Source: a virus. Taken from it: a stretch of DNA of 64,000 nucleotides. Where the stretch lies: IMG/VR virus record IMGVR_UViG_3300017971_007886, positions 28,967 through 92,966 of that record. One strand, written 5' to 3'. A program made the translations under genes and the position numbers. Of this stretch, positions 30,437 to 39,159 are shown piece by piece; positions within the stretch are counted from its first letter, which is position 1, and each line of letters starts with the position of its first letter. The notes beneath the pieces were generated by a model, which saw only the letters and a list, made by a program, of their open reading frames with translations, ran no database searches and was not told the DNA's origin.

Positions 30437-32809
30437 ATGCCAGAGTTCCTAAGCCCATCCATTCAGGTCGTCGAAGTACGGCAAGGGGTAACGGACGTTC
30501 AAGGTGTCTCTACGAGCACTGGCGGGTTTGAGGGGAAAGCCGAGAAAGGCCCCATCAACACCGCAACCCTTGTCACTTCAATCACTCAATTCCAAGAGGT
30601 GTTCGGTGGACCCCTCGCGGACTCGTACCTGTTCGAGCAGGTCGATGCGTTCTTCAAGAACGGTGGTTCACGTTGCTGGATCACTCGCGTTGCCCACTAC
30701 ACGGACATCACCAACGTCAGTACCCTCACGGCGGTCGCAGCGTCCAAGACCATCCAGAGTGCTGCCGGTGGAGCCACTGCGGGTGCCCACACGGGTACCG
30801 TCATGGCACCGTTCAACCTGGAACCAGGGGACACCCTGACGGTTGACGTTGACGGAGGTGGGGCGGCGGCTGCCACTTTCGATGCGACTGCGGCTACCAA
30901 GGCCGGTTCGGGCGCGACCTATGCGGCCCTGACTGGCAAGACCCTCGTTGTTCAGATCGATGATGACGGTGACGACCAGACCATCACGTTCACTGGATCA
31001 GCGACCGATGCTGCTACCACTGCCGCCGAGATCAATGACCAACTGCGAAAAGGCAAGGCCGAGGTCAACGGAGGTGAGATCGATCTCGTCTCCGACAAAC
31101 GAGGTACTGGCTCGAAGGTGGACATCAAGAGCGGTACCGGTCTCGTGGAGATCGGACATACCGTGGGTGCCGCTGCTGGTACCGGCGACGTTGCCGACAT
31201 CGACGCAGTGACCCACGCCGAGGCGAAGGCGGTCATCGAGGGAGACATCCCTGGCTTGACCTATACTCCCGCCTCTGGTGCCGGGTACGCTACTCTCACC
31301 TCGGACACCACGGGGGCCAGTTCGTCCATCCAAGTATCTGCCGGGGCAGGACAGACCGCGTTCGGGTTCGATACCAGTCTTCACTCTGGTAGTGATACTG
31401 CATCACCAACGGACACGATCACTGTCACAGCGTCGAGCGAAGGGGCTTGGGGTAACAACGTCAAGTTCACCATCGTTCGAGACGATACCACGGTGACTTC
31501 ATTGGCGACCTCGTTGGCTGCCGGGGCGGCCACGTCATGCCAGGTCAAGTCTGCCAACCAGTTCCGAGTGGGTGACTGGCTACAGATTGCCGATGGTACC
31601 AATGAGATCCGGGTGAAGGTCACGAACATCAATGGCAGTGAAGTTCAGTTCGCGTCCACTACGGTACCTGCGGGAGGTATCTCGGCAGGTACTTCGTATG
31701 TGATCCGTGAGCGGTTCTCGATTGCCGTCATTGAGAATGGCACCATCACCGCCTCGTTCTCGTACTTGGCGATCAGTTCGGATCAGAAGCGGGACTACTT
31801 CGTGTCTCGCATCAACAACACCGAGAACACCCCCATCTTCGTGACGGACCTCGCGGCGGTAGTCCCCGATCCAAGACCGGCAGCCCAGGAGAACACACTG
31901 TTGTCTGGTGGTTCTGAGGGCGATGCCATCGCGGACACCGACTATGTTGGTAGTGGGGCTTCCAAGACGGGCCTCTATGCGTTCGATCCCATCGACGCAG
32001 TGAACCTGGTCTCGATTCCGGGCGTCACCTCGGTCGCAGTTCAGAAGGCGATTCTGGACTACACGACCAACAGGATGGACTGCTTCGGTATCCTCACCCT
32101 GCCAGCCGGTCTGTCTCCCTCTCAGGCCCACACCTACGTCACCTCGACGGCGAACCTTGCTTCGTCGTATGCGGCGGCGTACTACCCGTGGGTCAAGCTG
32201 CTCAGTACCATCACTGGTACCGATGAGCTGACGCCTGTGGACGGGTTCGCCCAAGGTGCCTACGCTCGTACCGACCGAGTTCGGAACGTGGCCAAGGCCC
32301 CTGCGGGTATCGTCGATGGTCGGCTCAACGGTGTCACGGGTGTCGAGCGAGAGGTCGCAGAGGGCGAGTACGACATCCTGTACCCGGCCAACATCAACTG
32401 CGTCCTCAACATCCCTGGCAGTGGTATCTGCCTCTTCGGGTCGCGTACCTTGGAGACGGGCGAGTTCCGTCAAATCCCAGTACGTCGCTTGTTCATGTTC
32501 ATCGAAGAGAGTTTGGCCGAGGCCAGCCGCTTCGTGTTGTTCGAGAACAACGACCCCGAGACTCGCGCAGCGGTTACCCGACTCTACAAAGGGTTCCTTC
32601 GTAACCTCCGGTTGTCGAAGATGCTCTACGGGAAGTCGGATGCCGAGGCGTTCTTTGTCATCTGCGACGAGCGCAACAACACCCAGACCGTCATCAACTC
32701 CGGGTTGATGAAGGCCCGCGTTGGTGTAGCCGTCAAGAAACCGACCGAGTTCTTGCTCATCGAGGTGATGCAGGATACCCGTGCCCTAGACGCTGAGTTG
32801 TCGGCCTAA
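30437..32809 (+). CDS. tail sheath protein with large insertion
   Basis: 790 residues, longer than most sheaths. Start (PEFLSPSIQVVEVRQGVTDVQG...GGFEGKAEKGP, then FGGPLADSYLFEQVDAFFKNGGSRCWITRV) and end (GFLRNLRLSKMLYGKSDAEAFFVICDERNN...LIEVMQDTRALDAE) are typical sheath conserved regions that form the contractile core. Residues about 110-420 are inserted Ala/Gly/Thr/Asp-rich beta domains, probably exposed on the sheath surface. Part of the insert resembles modules in the baseplate proteins at 44897 and 47042. Defines the phage as a myovirus. Confidence 0.93.
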   Translation: MPEFLSPSIQVVEVRQGVTDVQGVSTSTGGFEGKAEKGPINTATLVTSITQFQEVFGGPLADSYLFEQVDAFFKNGGSRCWITRVAHYTDITNVSTLTAVAASKTIQSAAGGATAGAHTGTVMAPFNLEPGDTLTVDVDGGGAAAATFDATAATKAGSGATYAALTGKTLVVQIDDDGDDQTITFTGSATDAATTAAEINDQLRKGKAEVNGGEIDLVSDKRGTGSKVDIKSGTGLVEIGHTVGAAAGTGDVADIDAVTHAEAKAVIEGDIPGLTYTPASGAGYATLTSDTTGASSSIQVSAGAGQTAFGFDTSLHSGSDTASPTDTITVTASSEGAWGNNVKFTIVRDDTTVTSLATSLAAGAATSCQVKSANQFRVGDWLQIADGTNEIRVKVTNINGSEVQFASTTVPAGGISAGTSYVIRERFSIAVIENGTITASFSYLAISSDQKRDYFVSRINNTENTPIFVTDLAAVVPDPRPAAQENTLLSGGSEGDAIADTDYVGSGASKTGLYAFDPIDAVNLVSIPGVTSVAVQKAILDYTTNRMDCFGILTLPAGLSPSQAHTYVTSTANLASSYAAAYYPWVKLLSTITGTDELTPVDGFAQGAYARTDRVRNVAKAPAGIVDGRLNGVTGVEREVAEGEYDILYPANINCVLNIPGSGICLFGSRTLETGEFRQIPVRRLFMFIEESLAEASRFVLFENNDPETRAAVTRLYKGFLRNLRLSKMLYGKSDAEAFFVICDERNNTQTVINSGLMKARVGVAVKKPTEFLLIEVMQDTRALDAELSA

Positions 32810-32821
32810 AGGAGGAACCCA

Positions 32822-33295
32822 ATGGCAAGAGCGGTAAATGAAGATCCCTTGAAGGTGTACCGATTCGCAGTTGAAGAGTCGGGATTCAAACGCGCCGGGT
32901 TCCAGAAGGTTGCGGGACTCGAAGCTACCACCGAGGTCGCGGAGTACCGCGAAGGCGGTGACAACGAGACGGTGAAGAAGTCGGGAGGTCTCACCTCCTA
33001 TGGCAACATCACCCTGTCCCGTGGTCAGATCATCGGAGGCAGCGAGGGTGGCGATGACGACCTGTACGACTGGATGAAGGACGTGCGGGACGTGACCACC
33101 CGAGGTCAGGCAGCCAACTACCGGCGAGACTTGGACATCGTGCAGTACGACGCCACCTACGAAGAAGTTCGTCGGTGGTCGGTGTACGAGTGCTGGCCTG
33201 TCCGATTCAAGCCGTTCTCAGACCTGGATGCGCAGGCGAATGACAACTCCATCGAGGAGTTGGAACTTGCGCATGAGGGATTTGAGAAGGCATAG
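32822..33295 (+). CDS. tail tube protein
   Basis: 157 residues, with AAAGGAGG upstream. VYRFAVEESGFKRAGFQKVAGLEA and EYREGGDNETVKKSGGLTSYGNITLSRG match the T4 gp19-like/CIS inner tube family. It polymerises under the sheath to form the DNA channel. The expected order sheath-tube is kept. Two hairpins follow the gene. Confidence 0.92.
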   Translation: MARAVNEDPLKVYRFAVEESGFKRAGFQKVAGLEATTEVAEYREGGDNETVKKSGGLTSYGNITLSRGQIIGGSEGGDDDLYDWMKDVRDVTTRGQAANYRRDLDIVQYDATYEEVRRWSVYECWPVRFKPFSDLDAQANDNSIEELELAHEGFEKA

Positions 33296-33303
33296 TGAAC
33301 CCC

Positions 33304-33364
33304 CTCTATCGTTTCGACGGTAGAGTAACCCCCTGGCACTTTCCTTCGTGGTCAGTGCCAGGGG
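33304..33364 (+). terminator. double hairpin after the tail-tube gene
   Basis: Hairpin 1: 33304-33312 pairs with 33317-33325 (one wobble) around a TTCG loop. Hairpin 2: 33330-33340 pairs perfectly with 33354-33364 (11 bp) around a 13-base loop. T tracts are lacking, so termination would be partial. They probably limit expression of the chaperone and tape-measure genes relative to the abundant sheath and tube. Confidence 0.6.
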
Positions 33365-33388
33365 TATTGCCCTAATGGAGACCCAGTT

Positions 33389-34141
33389 ATGCAAGAGACC
33401 CTTCCGTGTGGCTACTTCGATCCCGATGATGGCGTAACCGATGTGATCAAGACCGTTGAGATGGTCGAGATGACAGGGTACGAGGAAGACCTTCTCGGGA
33501 ACAAAAGCAAACAGGCGAGCGGTATGGCTATCAACGAGGTGCTGTCGAGGTGCCTCGTCTCGATTGGTGACATCGCCCCGCCCAAGGCCGGTCGTGGCAA
33601 GTTCTTCATGCCCCACCTGGACAAGATGTTGGTGGCAGACCGTACCTTCCTGATGATTCGTCTTCGCCAGTTGTCTCTTGGCGATATGTTCCACTTCGAG
33701 GCGGTGTGCCCAAACTGCAAGTACCGCCATCGTCGGGCCGGTATCGACCTGTCGGAGCTGGAACGAAAAGAGATGGAGGAGCCTACCAAGAGGGAATGGG
33801 ATGTCGAGCTTCCGTCCAAGAAGATGGCGACGTTCCGAGCCCTCATTGGAAAGGATGAGCGCAAACTCTTGACGATCAAGAAGCAACGTAAGGAGGATCT
33901 GTTCTCCAGTCTTCTCATGCTCCGGTTGACGGAGTTGGACGGTGAGAAAGTAACGAGTATCGCGCAGATCAAAGGTCTGACTACCAAGGATCGGGACTTC
34001 CTGCGGGGGAGGTTCGACGATTCCGAAGGTGGGCTCGACACTCAGATCGAGATGACCTGTGAGGACTGCGGGTACGAGTGGCAGATGGCCCTGCCGATTG
34101 GAGAGTCGTCTTTTTTCTTCCCCTCGGGGATCAACGCCTAG
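33389..34141 (+). CDS. tail assembly chaperone / baseplate gp26-like protein with zinc knuckles
   Basis: 250 residues from ATG 33389 (SD GGAG). VCPNCKYRH (about 110) and TCEDCGYEW (about 230) form a four-Cys zinc site that frames a helical domain. The pattern resembles T4 gp26/gp51-like baseplate assembly proteins of contractile tails. Position between tube and tape measure is that of tail assembly chaperones. The end contains the slippery heptamer T TTT TTC at 34111-34117, allowing a -1 fusion product. Confidence 0.75.
   Translation: MQETLPCGYFDPDDGVTDVIKTVEMVEMTGYEEDLLGNKSKQASGMAINEVLSRCLVSIGDIAPPKAGRGKFFMPHLDKMLVADRTFLMIRLRQLSLGDMFHFEAVCPNCKYRHRRAGIDLSELERKEMEEPTKREWDVELPSKKMATFRALIGKDERKLLTIKKQRKEDLFSSLLMLRLTELDGEKVTSIAQIKGLTTKDRDFLRGRFDDSEGGLDTQIEMTCEDCGYEWQMALPIGESSFFFPSGINA
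34111..34117 (+). promoter_or_regulatory. -1 ribosomal frameshift heptamer
   Basis: In the zero frame the codons read TCT TTT TTC, giving the classical slippery sequence T TTT TTC. Nine codons later the zero frame stops. The -1 frame stays open to 34305. A small stem (TCCC/GGGA around CTCG, 34120-34131) follows within a few bases. Comparable signals make fused tail chaperones in many phages. Confidence 0.75.
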
Positions 34142-34305
34142 TCGAGAATCACCTGGCCTTCTTTGCGGAGCATTGGGGGTGGACGGTGGACTCGATATTG
34201 GCGTTGCCCGTATCCCGAAGGCAACGTCTCATTGAGGTCAAACAGGAGGCATTGCAGAACGAGAGGGCGGAACTTGAAAGAGCGAAACGTCGCTCTGGGA
34301 GGTAG
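34117..34305 (+). CDS. -1 frame extension of the tail assembly chaperone
   Basis: 62 residues (LPLGDQRLVENHLAFF... to ...ERAKRRSGR) reachable only by a -1 shift at 34111-34117; no internal start with SD is visible. The sequence is helical with HWGWTVDSILALPVSRRQRL and an alpha-helical charged end, resembling the T part of G/GT-type chaperones that recruit the tape measure. It ends 3 bases before the tape-measure ATG. Confidence 0.75.
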   Translation, partial: LPLGDQRLVENHLAFFAEHWGWTVDSILALPVSRRQRLIEVKQEALQNERAELERAKRRSGR

Positions 34306-34308
34306 TAA

Positions 34309-36909
34309 ATGGCCACTGGTCAAGTCAGCAGATTCGCCCTCGTGTTCGATGTGGATGGGAATTGGGAGACTGCGCTCGAACAACTCCCCAACCTGTTCAA
34401 CAACGCCTCCAACGCCTCTGACCAGTTCGCTACACGAGTAACTGACGCCTCCCAGCGGGCCTCTACCGCGATGGAGGCGTTCGGTCGTATGCAAGAGATA
34501 GGTACCGGGATGATGCGGGCCGGTGCCAGCTACTTCGGAGCCATGAAGAGTACCATGCTCGATGCGATGGGTACTCTCATGCCGATGGAAGCGACGATGA
34601 CTCGCATCAAGAGTCTGACCAAGGCCAGTAAGGACGCCACCCTAGACATCATCGAGAACGCACTGGTCCTTTCTGAGCGTACTCCGTTCGAGTCGCAGAG
34701 CGTTGTGGACCTCACCGCCGCCCTGGCCGTAGCCAAGGTAGAGCTGGGAGCCGTGAAGGACGCCGCCACAGGAATGGATGCGACCATTGCCTCCATGCAG
34801 AAGGCTGGATTCGCGAATGTCGGACAGGAGGCCCTGAACTTTGCGGGGGATATGAAGGTGACACGGGCATCTCTCTTGGCCGACTTGGCCACGATGTCAG
34901 GTGTTGCCCCCGACCGGATGCAGTTCTTCGTTCGGGGTATGCAGCGAGCCCTGATGACAGGAAACCTGCGTATGCTCGATGAAATCCCTCGCCCGTTCAG
35001 GAAGGAGATTTGGGAGACCCTAGGCAACACGGCGAAGGTACCTGCCCAAAAGGCGATGGATAACCTCTACAAGTTCCTCGCCAAGAAGGGGCAGATTGGT
35101 GCCGCACTCGCCGCGTCAACGTCGATGGGGGCCATGCTCCAGACGTTCGGTGAGTCGAAGGGACTCCTGTACCGCAAGATATTCGGGAAGCCAGACGAGG
35201 GAGGGTACTACGACAAGTTCAAGGGTATTTTGGCAGACTTCATCACGACTGTCATGGGTACCTTCAACGATCCCAAGTTCCTCAACTCCGTGAAGGGAGC
35301 TGTCGAGCCGATTGTCTCCTTCTTGGAGAAGCTGGCGAAGGTACTGTCGAGGGTGGTCAAAGGGGCTTTGGAGTTCATCAAGAACCACCCGAAACTTGTG
35401 AAGTTCCTCACCCTCTTTGTCACCTTTGCCGCCGCTGCCCTCACGGTAGCCGGTGCCATACTCGCGGCCATAGGTGCGCTTGGCCTCCTGGTGATCACTG
35501 CCAAGGTGGCCATTGTCGGTTTGGTGATGATCAAAGGAGCCCTCATTGGCATAGCGATTGTTGGGGCAAAGGTGATCGCCGTCATGGCCGCCCTCGCCGC
35601 CATTGGGTACGCGGTATCCAAGGCATACGAGTCGAATTGGGGAGGTGTTCGAGACATCATCGACGGCGTAGCTCTGGTATTCCAGGGGTTGTACGAGGGT
35701 ATCGCCAACATGACCACTCGCACTACTACCCTTTCGGATGAGACGGCCAAGGGCCTTGCGAAGCTGGGTCTGTTGGAGTTCGTCATGGATCTACTGTCTG
35801 TGGCGAACAGCATCTACGTCTTCTTCAAGTCTATCAAGGACGGGTTCATGTCAGCTTTCGGTGACACGTCCCCGACCATCAACGAGTTGAACGAAGCTCT
35901 CCTATTCCTGTGGGATGAGATCAAACTCCTCTTCACTGAGATTGGGAAGCTGGTGGGAGCCAACGTCAACCTCAACTCGGAGTGGTCCGAGACGAGTAAC
36001 ATCGGAGGCATGATTGGCGTCGTGTTCGGTACCATAGTGGGTGTGACCATTAGACTCGTCGAGTGGCTAGTCATCTTGGTTGGTGGGGTAGTTCGTGTGG
36101 CGACGTGGTTCGTGAAGACCATGCAGATTGCCAACGCCTTCCTCAACCCACTGTCGATGATGGTGGACTACGTGAAGTCTCTGTGGAAGGGCTTCAACCT
36201 ACTCCTCGAAGGCGACATCTCCGGGGCCTTCAAGGAATGGGGTCTAGGCATTCTCAACTTCGTTCTGACCCCTGTGCAACTCCTCATCCGAGGAATCGTC
36301 GCCCTACTCGATTTGGTAGGGAAGGAAGCCCCCAAGGTGATGCAGGACATCGGGAAGTACGGTGTCCGTTCGCTCATCGAGACCCCCGAGGAGGCCGGAA
36401 GACAGGCGTGGAAGGTGCCTGAAGCGTTGAAGGGCAGGAAGGAGTACGAAGGTCTGACGCCTGAGACAGTCATGCTCTTGGAGGAGCAGAAGAAGCGCCA
36501 AGCGTACTTCGCACAACAGGATGCGATGGCTACCCCGACTGCGGCGGCGGAAGCCCCTTTGGCGAGTATGCCTGACAACGTACTCATGTTCCCGCAACAG
36601 GCGGCGGTACCCCAGGGAGAGGTCGTTGGTATCAACTGGGCTCCACAAGTACCTGAGTCGGTGAACCCGATTCAGAACAACGTGATCCCGATGGTGCCCC
36701 AGGCCGATCTCCAGAAGAGGGGTATGGCACACGATCAGGTCTCGGCCATTCAAGGTTCTGGGTGGGATCAACGACAACCACAGCAACCGATCAACGTATC
36801 AATGCCTCCCGCAGAGAACCACATCCATCTCTCCATTGATGGCGACGAACTCGCCAGCCACATGGAGTCGCGTGGCGGCATACAGTCACAGAGGGTGGTA
36901 GGAGGATGA
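34309..36909 (+). CDS. tail tape measure protein
   Basis: 866 residues. The N-terminal 350 residues are helical with GTGMMRAGASYFGAMKSTML and FAGDMKVTRASLLADLA. A long hydrophobic stretch (about 360-440, many Ala/Ile/Val/Leu) and a second one near 570-620 are typical of tape measures that insert into membranes. The C-terminus is Gln/Pro-rich. It sets tail length; 866 residues predicts a fairly short tail of about 130 nm by the 1.5 angstrom per residue rule. Coupled by ATGA to the next gene. Confidence 0.9.
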   Translation: MATGQVSRFALVFDVDGNWETALEQLPNLFNNASNASDQFATRVTDASQRASTAMEAFGRMQEIGTGMMRAGASYFGAMKSTMLDAMGTLMPMEATMTRIKSLTKASKDATLDIIENALVLSERTPFESQSVVDLTAALAVAKVELGAVKDAATGMDATIASMQKAGFANVGQEALNFAGDMKVTRASLLADLATMSGVAPDRMQFFVRGMQRALMTGNLRMLDEIPRPFRKEIWETLGNTAKVPAQKAMDNLYKFLAKKGQIGAALAASTSMGAMLQTFGESKGLLYRKIFGKPDEGGYYDKFKGILADFITTVMGTFNDPKFLNSVKGAVEPIVSFLEKLAKVLSRVVKGALEFIKNHPKLVKFLTLFVTFAAAALTVAGAILAAIGALGLLVITAKVAIVGLVMIKGALIGIAIVGAKVIAVMAALAAIGYAVSKAYESNWGGVRDIIDGVALVFQGLYEGIANMTTRTTTLSDETAKGLAKLGLLEFVMDLLSVANSIYVFFKSIKDGFMSAFGDTSPTINELNEALLFLWDEIKLLFTEIGKLVGANVNLNSEWSETSNIGGMIGVVFGTIVGVTIRLVEWLVILVGGVVRVATWFVKTMQIANAFLNPLSMMVDYVKSLWKGFNLLLEGDISGAFKEWGLGILNFVLTPVQLLIRGIVALLDLVGKEAPKVMQDIGKYGVRSLIETPEEAGRQAWKVPEALKGRKEYEGLTPETVMLLEEQKKRQAYFAQQDAMATPTAAAEAPLASMPDNVLMFPQQAAVPQGEVVGINWAPQVPESVNPIQNNVIPMVPQADLQKRGMAHDQVSAIQGSGWDQRQPQQPINVSMPPAENHIHLSIDGDELASHMESRGGIQSQRVVGG

Positions 36910-37532
36910 GTAGAGCAACAATCACCAAGGGGTCTCTTGCCTTCCTCGACTCTCCGTCGTTGAGGCAGGACTTCATGTATAACCCTGGCGAGATCACCGA
37001 CAGCAAGAAGGCGAATTGGGGGAAGACCCAAGTACCCGGCCTGTCGCATCCCGTCTATATGTTCGGGAACGGTGGGGAGCGTCAGATCAAGTTCACGCTT
37101 CACCATGACGGGGACCGAGCCCGTCTATTGTTGAGAACGTCTCAGCACCAGGCCGGTGTGGAGATCGAGAACTACCTTGACGACACGGACAGGCAGTGGA
37201 CGGATGACCCAGGACTGGACGTTACCAACTGGCTGCTGTTCTACCGGTCTCTCCTGTTCCCTGAATCACCGTGGCCTCTCACAACCCGTGTGGCCGGTAC
37301 CGACCGAACGTTCTGGGCATCGAAGTCCCCCAAGAAGGTGATCTTCAACTTCGGTACCTTTTGGCAGGATGTGGTCTGCGTGGTTATCCAGGCCGACATC
37401 AAGGCAAACTTCTTCACGCCTAATCTCGAAGTAGTGAGAGCCGACGTGGACATAGTTCTGGAAGAAGCGCCGGATGCTCCTCAGTTTGGGAATGACATCC
37501 GACTGCTCTCCGGGTCAGCGGGGATCATCTGA
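36906..37532 (+). CDS. CIS tube-like baseplate hub protein
   Basis: 208 residues. DFMYNPGEITDSKKANW, VPGLSHPVYMFGNGGERQIKFTLHHDG and a second half with LLFYRSLLFPES match the contractile-injection-system tube-adaptor family (PF19266 type, FxxNPxxIxxxxxxxW motif). These sit between the tube and the hub. The LysM protein follows directly with a TGATG overlap, as in P2-, XkdP- and R-type systems. Confidence 0.8.
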   Translation: MSRATITKGSLAFLDSPSLRQDFMYNPGEITDSKKANWGKTQVPGLSHPVYMFGNGGERQIKFTLHHDGDRARLLLRTSQHQAGVEIENYLDDTDRQWTDDPGLDVTNWLLFYRSLLFPESPWPLTTRVAGTDRTFWASKSPKKVIFNFGTFWQDVVCVVIQADIKANFFTPNLEVVRADVDIVLEEAPDAPQFGNDIRLLSGSAGII

Positions 37533-37855
37533 TGGCCAAGATATACTCAAACAGCATGGCCGAGAAGGCCGGTTTGGTCGAGGTGTACGACGAGAACGAA
37601 GTGCTCCTCACGAAGTTTCAGGCGGTACTCGATGCCCTCTCCCGCACGGACTACGGGGACAACAGTGAGTACATCGTCGAGGTGGGAGACACTTGGCAGA
37701 ATATCGCCCTGCGACACCTTGGTACCGCCGAGTTGTGGTGGGTCATCGCAGAGTTCAATCGGTCTCACGATGCCTTCGACGATTTGGTCCCTGGGAAGCG
37801 AATCATCATTCCCGCAGCCACGCGAGTACGTCTCGCGTTTGACCAGTTGAGGTAG
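37532..37855 (+). CDS. LysM-domain baseplate protein (gp53-like)
   Basis: 107 residues. YIVEVGDTWQNIALRHLG...WWVIAEFN...LVPGKRIIIP is a LysM-type segment (about 50-95). In contractile tails small LysM or gp53-like proteins link the tube end and wedge. No signal peptide, in agreement with a virion role and not a cell wall role. Confidence 0.75.
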   Translation: MAKIYSNSMAEKAGLVEVYDENEVLLTKFQAVLDALSRTDYGDNSEYIVEVGDTWQNIALRHLGTAELWWVIAEFNRSHDAFDDLVPGKRIIIPAATRVRLAFDQLR

Positions 37856-37860
37856 TGTGA

Positions 37861-39159
37861 ATGTTCGATGAGATGGGCAACCCTGTTGTGATGTTCGACA
37901 TCTTGGACCTTGAGACCAAGAGGCCCATTGATGCGGACACTTCTGACCTTCGCATGGCGATGGAGTCGTTCGAGTACGACGAAAGCCTCGACAAGGTTGG
38001 CCAGCTCGTCCTCACTTTCAACAACGAGAATGGTTGGCTGGATGATGATGACCGCCTGCGCGGCCAGGACAAGATGATCCTGTTTCGCTGGGGGTACCTC
38101 ACTCACCTGTCACCTGAGAAAACGGCAGTCATTCGGTACTCGGTACCGGACTACCCAGCGAACGGCAAGATCAAGCTCAAGGTCTATGCGTGGGATGCGG
38201 TGTCTCGGGCCTTCCGCCGTTCACATCCCCGCAACTGGGGGCGTGTCCCGACAACCCAAATCGCACAGGAGGTTGCCTACCGATGGGACTTGATACCGAT
38301 CATCCCCGTGGAAGACGACGACCGCCGAGAAAAGGCGTACATCCAACCTGGCAAGATGTCCGATCTGCGGTATCTCAAGCGACTCGCCAAACAGAAAGGA
38401 TGGGAGTGCTGGTCGGATGGCGTCAACCTTTTCTACGGCCCAGATAGCTACGATGAGAAGCCCGTCCTGGCCGCCACCTACCGAAGTGGGCTGTACTCGA
38501 ATGAGGCCAATGTCGCCCCCATCGTGTTGTTGAGCTTCAAACCGGAGATCAACCAGGGGAAGACACCAAGTACCCGCCGAATCTCTGTAGACCCCAAGCA
38601 GAAGAAAGTGGCCACTCACAAAAGCGATGACGTGGACGCTACCAAAGACAGCCCCATCCGAAAGAACATCTCTCAGTTCGCGCTCTCGTTCGAGAAGAAG
38701 GTGGGCGAGTTCAAGAGCATCCCCGATACGGATATGGAGGCCGGGGCCGGGAAGGTGGAACCTACACCAGAGCCCACCCCGGAGCAGGTCAAGAAGGACG
38801 CCAAGGCCCGCCATTGGAAGATCACTCGCAAGGGTTCCAAAGCCTCTGCGAAGTTTGTTGGTAATCCAGAGCTTCGTACTCGGAGGATTGTCGAGATCCT
38901 TGGTGTGTCGGAGACCCATGCGGGGAAGTGGAAGATCACCGGAGCCAAGCATCGAATCACCGCGAGTGGGAATGTCTACGAGGTGACGTGTCGCCTCAAG
39001 AGGCCGGGGAGGAACAAAGGCAAGAAGGACAAGAAGGAAGAGGCCGGGAACGAGAACAAGAAGCAAGCCGATACTCAGACTGCGAAGGCCGAGAAGATCA
39101 CCGTTACGCAAGTGGACTTCAAGACGAAGGAAGCCACGATTGTTACTAGGACACAGTGA
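37861..39159 (+). CDS. baseplate hub protein (gp27 / late-control D-like)
   Basis: 432 residues. The first 230 residues fit the phage late-control D/VgrG-N family: VGQLVLTFNNENGW, DDRLRGQDKMILFRWGY, KVYAWDAVSRAF and LRYLKRLAKQKGWECW. The hub trimer joins the spike to the tube. The last 150 residues are a basic, disordered linker plus a second small domain (HWKITRKGSKASAKFVG). Followed by the spike gene with a 1-base overlap. Confidence 0.85.
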   Translation: MFDEMGNPVVMFDILDLETKRPIDADTSDLRMAMESFEYDESLDKVGQLVLTFNNENGWLDDDDRLRGQDKMILFRWGYLTHLSPEKTAVIRYSVPDYPANGKIKLKVYAWDAVSRAFRRSHPRNWGRVPTTQIAQEVAYRWDLIPIIPVEDDDRREKAYIQPGKMSDLRYLKRLAKQKGWECWSDGVNLFYGPDSYDEKPVLAATYRSGLYSNEANVAPIVLLSFKPEINQGKTPSTRRISVDPKQKKVATHKSDDVDATKDSPIRKNISQFALSFEKKVGEFKSIPDTDMEAGAGKVEPTPEPTPEQVKKDAKARHWKITRKGSKASAKFVGNPELRTRRIVEILGVSETHAGKWKITGAKHRITASGNVYEVTCRLKRPGRNKGKKDKKEEAGNENKKQADTQTAKAEKITVTQVDFKTKEATIVTRTQ

